Below, piece after piece: positions 6,055-8,450 of a DNA stretch of 8,450 nt. The stretch is from Granulosicoccus sp964352535. Its GTDB lineage: Bacteria > Pseudomonadota > Gammaproteobacteria > Granulosicoccales > Granulosicoccaceae. The stretch lies in contig CAYGSW010000246.1 of assembly GCA_964352535.1 (NCBI GenBank), positions 1-8,450 of the forward strand, read 5' to 3'. Numbering within the stretch: position 1 is the first letter of the stretch; every line of letters begins with the position of its first letter. A program made the translations under genes and the position numbers. The notes below the pieces were generated by a model. The model saw nothing but the letters and a program-made list of their open reading frames with translations, did not search any database and was not told where the DNA came from.

Positions 6055-8237
6055 GCCGCCTGGTTCAAGTCGCGATTCCGACTCCGCTCTATCGCCTTTT
6101 CGATTACACCTGGTCAAGTGATGCACCTATCGTCAGAGGCACGCGGGTCAGCGTGCCATTTGGCAGGCGTCAGGTAATCGGAATAGTGCTGGGTGCCCTG
6201 GCATCGACGGATGTCCCCGTCAGCAAATTACGGGCTGTGCAACGAGTACACGATTGTGATCCGCTGATCCCTGAGGATGTCATGACTCTGTTGTGCTGGG
6301 CGAGCCGCTATTATCATCATCCACTCGGTGAAGTCTTGTTATCCGCCTTGCCTGGCCGTTTGCGCAAGGGGCATGCTGCCGACATTATCGAACGGGAGTT
6401 CTTTACCTGGGTTGGGCCGGTTCCCGTTCCCGGTTCATTGCAGAGCGCGAAAGTTCAACAACACATCGCTCACTACCTTGCAGGTTTATCCGGTAAGTCA
6501 GCCGCAGCTGATGCGCTTGTCCGAATCAGTCCGCGTTGGCGTGTATCGATCACCGCTCTGATCAAGAAACAATGGGTAGTCTGCGAAAGGGCTTTGCAGA
6601 TTCCGGATAACAAGGCGCATGGGGTAGTACCTGTGCTGGCGCATGAACAAAAGCATGCAGTAGATCTGATCGTCAGTGCGCTGAAAAGCGATAAGCGCTT
6701 CCTACTTAATGGCGTAACAGGTAGTGGCAAGACGGAGGTGTATCTGCGCAGCATTCAGGCAGCAAGCGCACAAGGGTTGCAGTCTCTGGTGCTGGTGCCT
6801 GAAATATCTCTGACGCCACAACTGATGAGTCGTTTTGAGCAGCGTCTTGATGGTTGTCTTGTCAGTCTTCACTCGGGACTTAATGATACCGAACGTATGC
6901 AGAATTGGTTATGTGCAGCGAAAGGCTATGCAAATGTCGTTATTGGAACGCGCTCGTCCATCCTCGCGCCGATGCCTCGTCTCGGGCTTATCATCGTCGA
7001 TGAAGAGCACGACAGCTCGTTTAAACAGCAGGATGGATTTCGTTACCATGCACGTGATCTTGCATTGTTGCGCGCACGTGCGCGATGCTGTCCTATCGTG
7101 TTGGGCAGTGCAACACCTTCGTTCGAATCCCTGAACAATGTGGCTACGGGTAAGTTTGTTGAACTGCCACTGACCGAACGCGCAGGTGATGCAATACCTC
7201 CAAAGCTTGGGTTGATGGATATTCGCAGACGTAAACTGGTCGAAGGGATGAGTGATCGGATGATCGATGCTATCAGGGAACATCTTGATAATGCAGGTCA
7301 GGCACTAGTATTTGTCAACCGCCGTGGTTTTGCACCTACCTTGTTGTGTAACGATTGCGGTGCTGCTGCCGATTGCAGGCGCTGTGATGCACATATGACA
7401 GTACATGCAAAGCATAACCGTCTTCGCTGCCATCATTGCGGATCCGAGCGCGCAATGCCTGTGGGGTGTGAAAGCTGTGGTTCGGTTGAGTTGGACCGTG
7501 TAGGTTATGGCACCGAGCGTATTGCCCAGGCATTGACAGAAGCATTTCCGGATGTGCTCATAGCGCGAATTGATCGTGATACAACTCGACGCAAAGGTGC
7601 CCTGGAACAACAACTGGATCTAGCCACAAGTGGTGAGGCACGTATTCTGGTGGGTACGCAGATGCTTGCCAAAGGTCATCATTTCCCGAAACTCACTCTG
7701 GTGGGAATACTGGACGCAGATCGTGGCCTGTTTGGTACTGATTTCCGTTCACTGGAGCACATGGGACAACTGATCCTTCAGGTTGCCGGTCGTGCAGGGC
7801 GAGAAAAGCACAGTGGATCTGTTTTGATTCAAACACGCAATCCTGATAATCCCATGCTGCAGACACTCATCAGCGACGGCTATGCAGCTTTTGCTTCGAT
7901 TGCCATGGCAGAACGCAAGCTGGCTGAGCTTCCACCGTATTCGTTCATGGCGCTAGTGCGTGCTGAAGCTTCCGATGGGCGTGAGCCTCACCGCTTTCTA
8001 GTGGAGGTGGCTGATACATTGCGGCGGTATAACAGCGCTCAGTTTGAGGTGCTGGGTCCCGCACCAGCACCGATGGAGAGGCTTGGTGGGCGTTTTCGCG
8101 CACAACTGTTGTTGCAATCAAATCTGCGATCAACAATGAACGACAGTCTGTCAAGATTGTGTGCAGAGATTGACAAGCTATCGGGTGCAAGGCGCTGTCG
8201 TTGGTCAATTGACGTTGATCCGGTTGATTTATTTTAG
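6051..8237 (+). CDS. priA: primosomal protein N' (replication restart helicase PriA)
   Basis: Encodes a 728-residue superfamily-2 3'-5' DNA helicase that recognises abandoned forks and reloads the replisome; E. coli PriA is 732 residues. The N-terminal fork-binding region includes VQVAIPTPLYRLFDY (5-19) and VSVPFGRRQVIGIV (33-46). Walker A GVTGSGKT is at 221-228, DEEHDSSFKQQ at 317-327 (Walker B) and GSATPS at 352-357. Eight cysteines (433, 436, 442, 445, 460, 463, 473, 476) form the two zinc sites. GTQMLAKGHHFP (535-546), DADRGLFGTDFR (555-566) and QVAGRAGR (577-584) are the later helicase motifs. All key residues are present. The start is ATG 6051; an in-frame TAA at 6033-6035 rules out upstream starts and no Shine-Dalgarno is visible. 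It stands alone, 640 bp after pntB, and is followed by non-coding DNA. Confidence 0.97.
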   Translation: MSRLVQVAIPTPLYRLFDYTWSSDAPIVRGTRVSVPFGRRQVIGIVLGALASTDVPVSKLRAVQRVHDCDPLIPEDVMTLLCWASRYYHHPLGEVLLSALPGRLRKGHAADIIEREFFTWVGPVPVPGSLQSAKVQQHIAHYLAGLSGKSAAADALVRISPRWRVSITALIKKQWVVCERALQIPDNKAHGVVPVLAHEQKHAVDLIVSALKSDKRFLLNGVTGSGKTEVYLRSIQAASAQGLQSLVLVPEISLTPQLMSRFEQRLDGCLVSLHSGLNDTERMQNWLCAAKGYANVVIGTRSSILAPMPRLGLIIVDEEHDSSFKQQDGFRYHARDLALLRARARCCPIVLGSATPSFESLNNVATGKFVELPLTERAGDAIPPKLGLMDIRRRKLVEGMSDRMIDAIREHLDNAGQALVFVNRRGFAPTLLCNDCGAAADCRRCDAHMTVHAKHNRLRCHHCGSERAMPVGCESCGSVELDRVGYGTERIAQALTEAFPDVLIARIDRDTTRRKGALEQQLDLATSGEARILVGTQMLAKGHHFPKLTLVGILDADRGLFGTDFRSLEHMGQLILQVAGRAGREKHSGSVLIQTRNPDNPMLQTLISDGYAAFASIAMAERKLAELPPYSFMALVRAEASDGREPHRFLVEVADTLRRYNSAQFEVLGPAPAPMERLGGRFRAQLLLQSNLRSTMNDSLSRLCAEIDKLSGARRCRWSIDVDPVDLF

Positions 8238-8266
8238 TCGCCATACTCCTGTCATCTATTCTGGCA

Positions 8267-8283
8267 ATGTATCTCCGATACAT
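8267..8283 (+). other. small hairpin downstream of priA
   Basis: ATGTATC (8267-8273) and GATACAT (8277-8283) form a perfect 7-bp stem with a 3-nt loop, 29 bp after the priA stop. The stem is A/T-rich and no T-run follows, so it is not a classical rho-independent terminator. The remaining 8284-8399 shows no recognisable gene. Confidence 0.3.
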
Positions 8284-8399
8284 CGATCAGTCGCGAGTGC
8301 GGTATGTCGACAACACTTGTAGGGCGCGACAGGTAGTTAGTGGAAAGGTAAATTACTTGCGCAAGATGCAACTGATATTCTTGTCTGCTGTATCGGCTC

Positions 8400-8450
8400 C
8401 TAGGAGGCTGTCCGAGAATAACGATCGAGGCCGAAGGCGGCCCCGCGAGA
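8400..8450. mobile_element. second copy of the IS-like end, cut by the window edge
   Basis: These 51 bases match 2-52 at 49 positions; the differences are GG at 8429-8430 for TA at 31-32. The orientation is the same as on the left, so this element continues beyond the window. The junction lies in a 10-bp palindrome CTCCTAGGAG (8397-8406), and CTAG is present at both copies, which may reflect target preference. A transposase cannot be seen here. Confidence 0.65.

Noticed and set aside
8366..8450. Open frame MQLIFLSAVSA running into the right element end
   Set aside because: It starts without a close ribosome site, has only about 11 codons before element sequence, and runs off the window; too little to call an interrupted gene.

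Overview
The window reads as a chromosomal segment of a proteobacterium, most likely a gammaproteobacterium. The evidence is a HemH ferrochelatase of gammaproteobacterial type, a full-length PriA helicase and a three-gene proton-translocating transhydrogenase (pntAA-pntAB-pntB). GC content looks moderate. I cannot name the genus. No tRNA, rRNA or CRISPR array is visible.

Layout from left to right. Positions 2 to about 218 are the end of an insertion-sequence-like element with nested hairpins and no transposase. It abuts the 3' part of a decayed EAL-domain (c-di-GMP phosphodiesterase) gene on the + strand (241-554), which has a stop codon and a frameshift. hemH (565-1689, - strand) converges on this pseudogene. 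A divergent promoter region (1690-1926) separates hemH from the rightward pnt operon (1927-5411), whose genes overlap or nearly touch. A gap of about 640 bp (5412-6050) carries DnaA-box-like 9-mers, a 27-bp near-perfect palindrome, repeated TTGACGT motifs and A/T-rich stretches. priA (6051-8237) follows. After it come about 160 bp of non-coding DNA and, at the right edge, a second copy of the same element end in the same orientation as the first (8400-8450).

How the genes work together. PntAA, PntAB and PntB should form one membrane complex that uses the proton gradient to drive hydride transfer from NADH to NADP+. HemH inserts iron into protoporphyrin for haem. PriA restarts stalled replication forks. 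hemH and pnt share only a divergent intergenic region, and I see no direct functional link among the three.

Most notable points: (1) PntAA ends in an acidic linker and a helix-hairpin-helix-like domain resembling the tail of some NuoE proteins; (2) the gap before priA has origin-like features; (3) two directly repeated IS-like ends bracket the housekeeping block; (4) an EAL gene remnant is hidden by frameshift and nonsense lesions. None of these amounts to a demonstrated new system.
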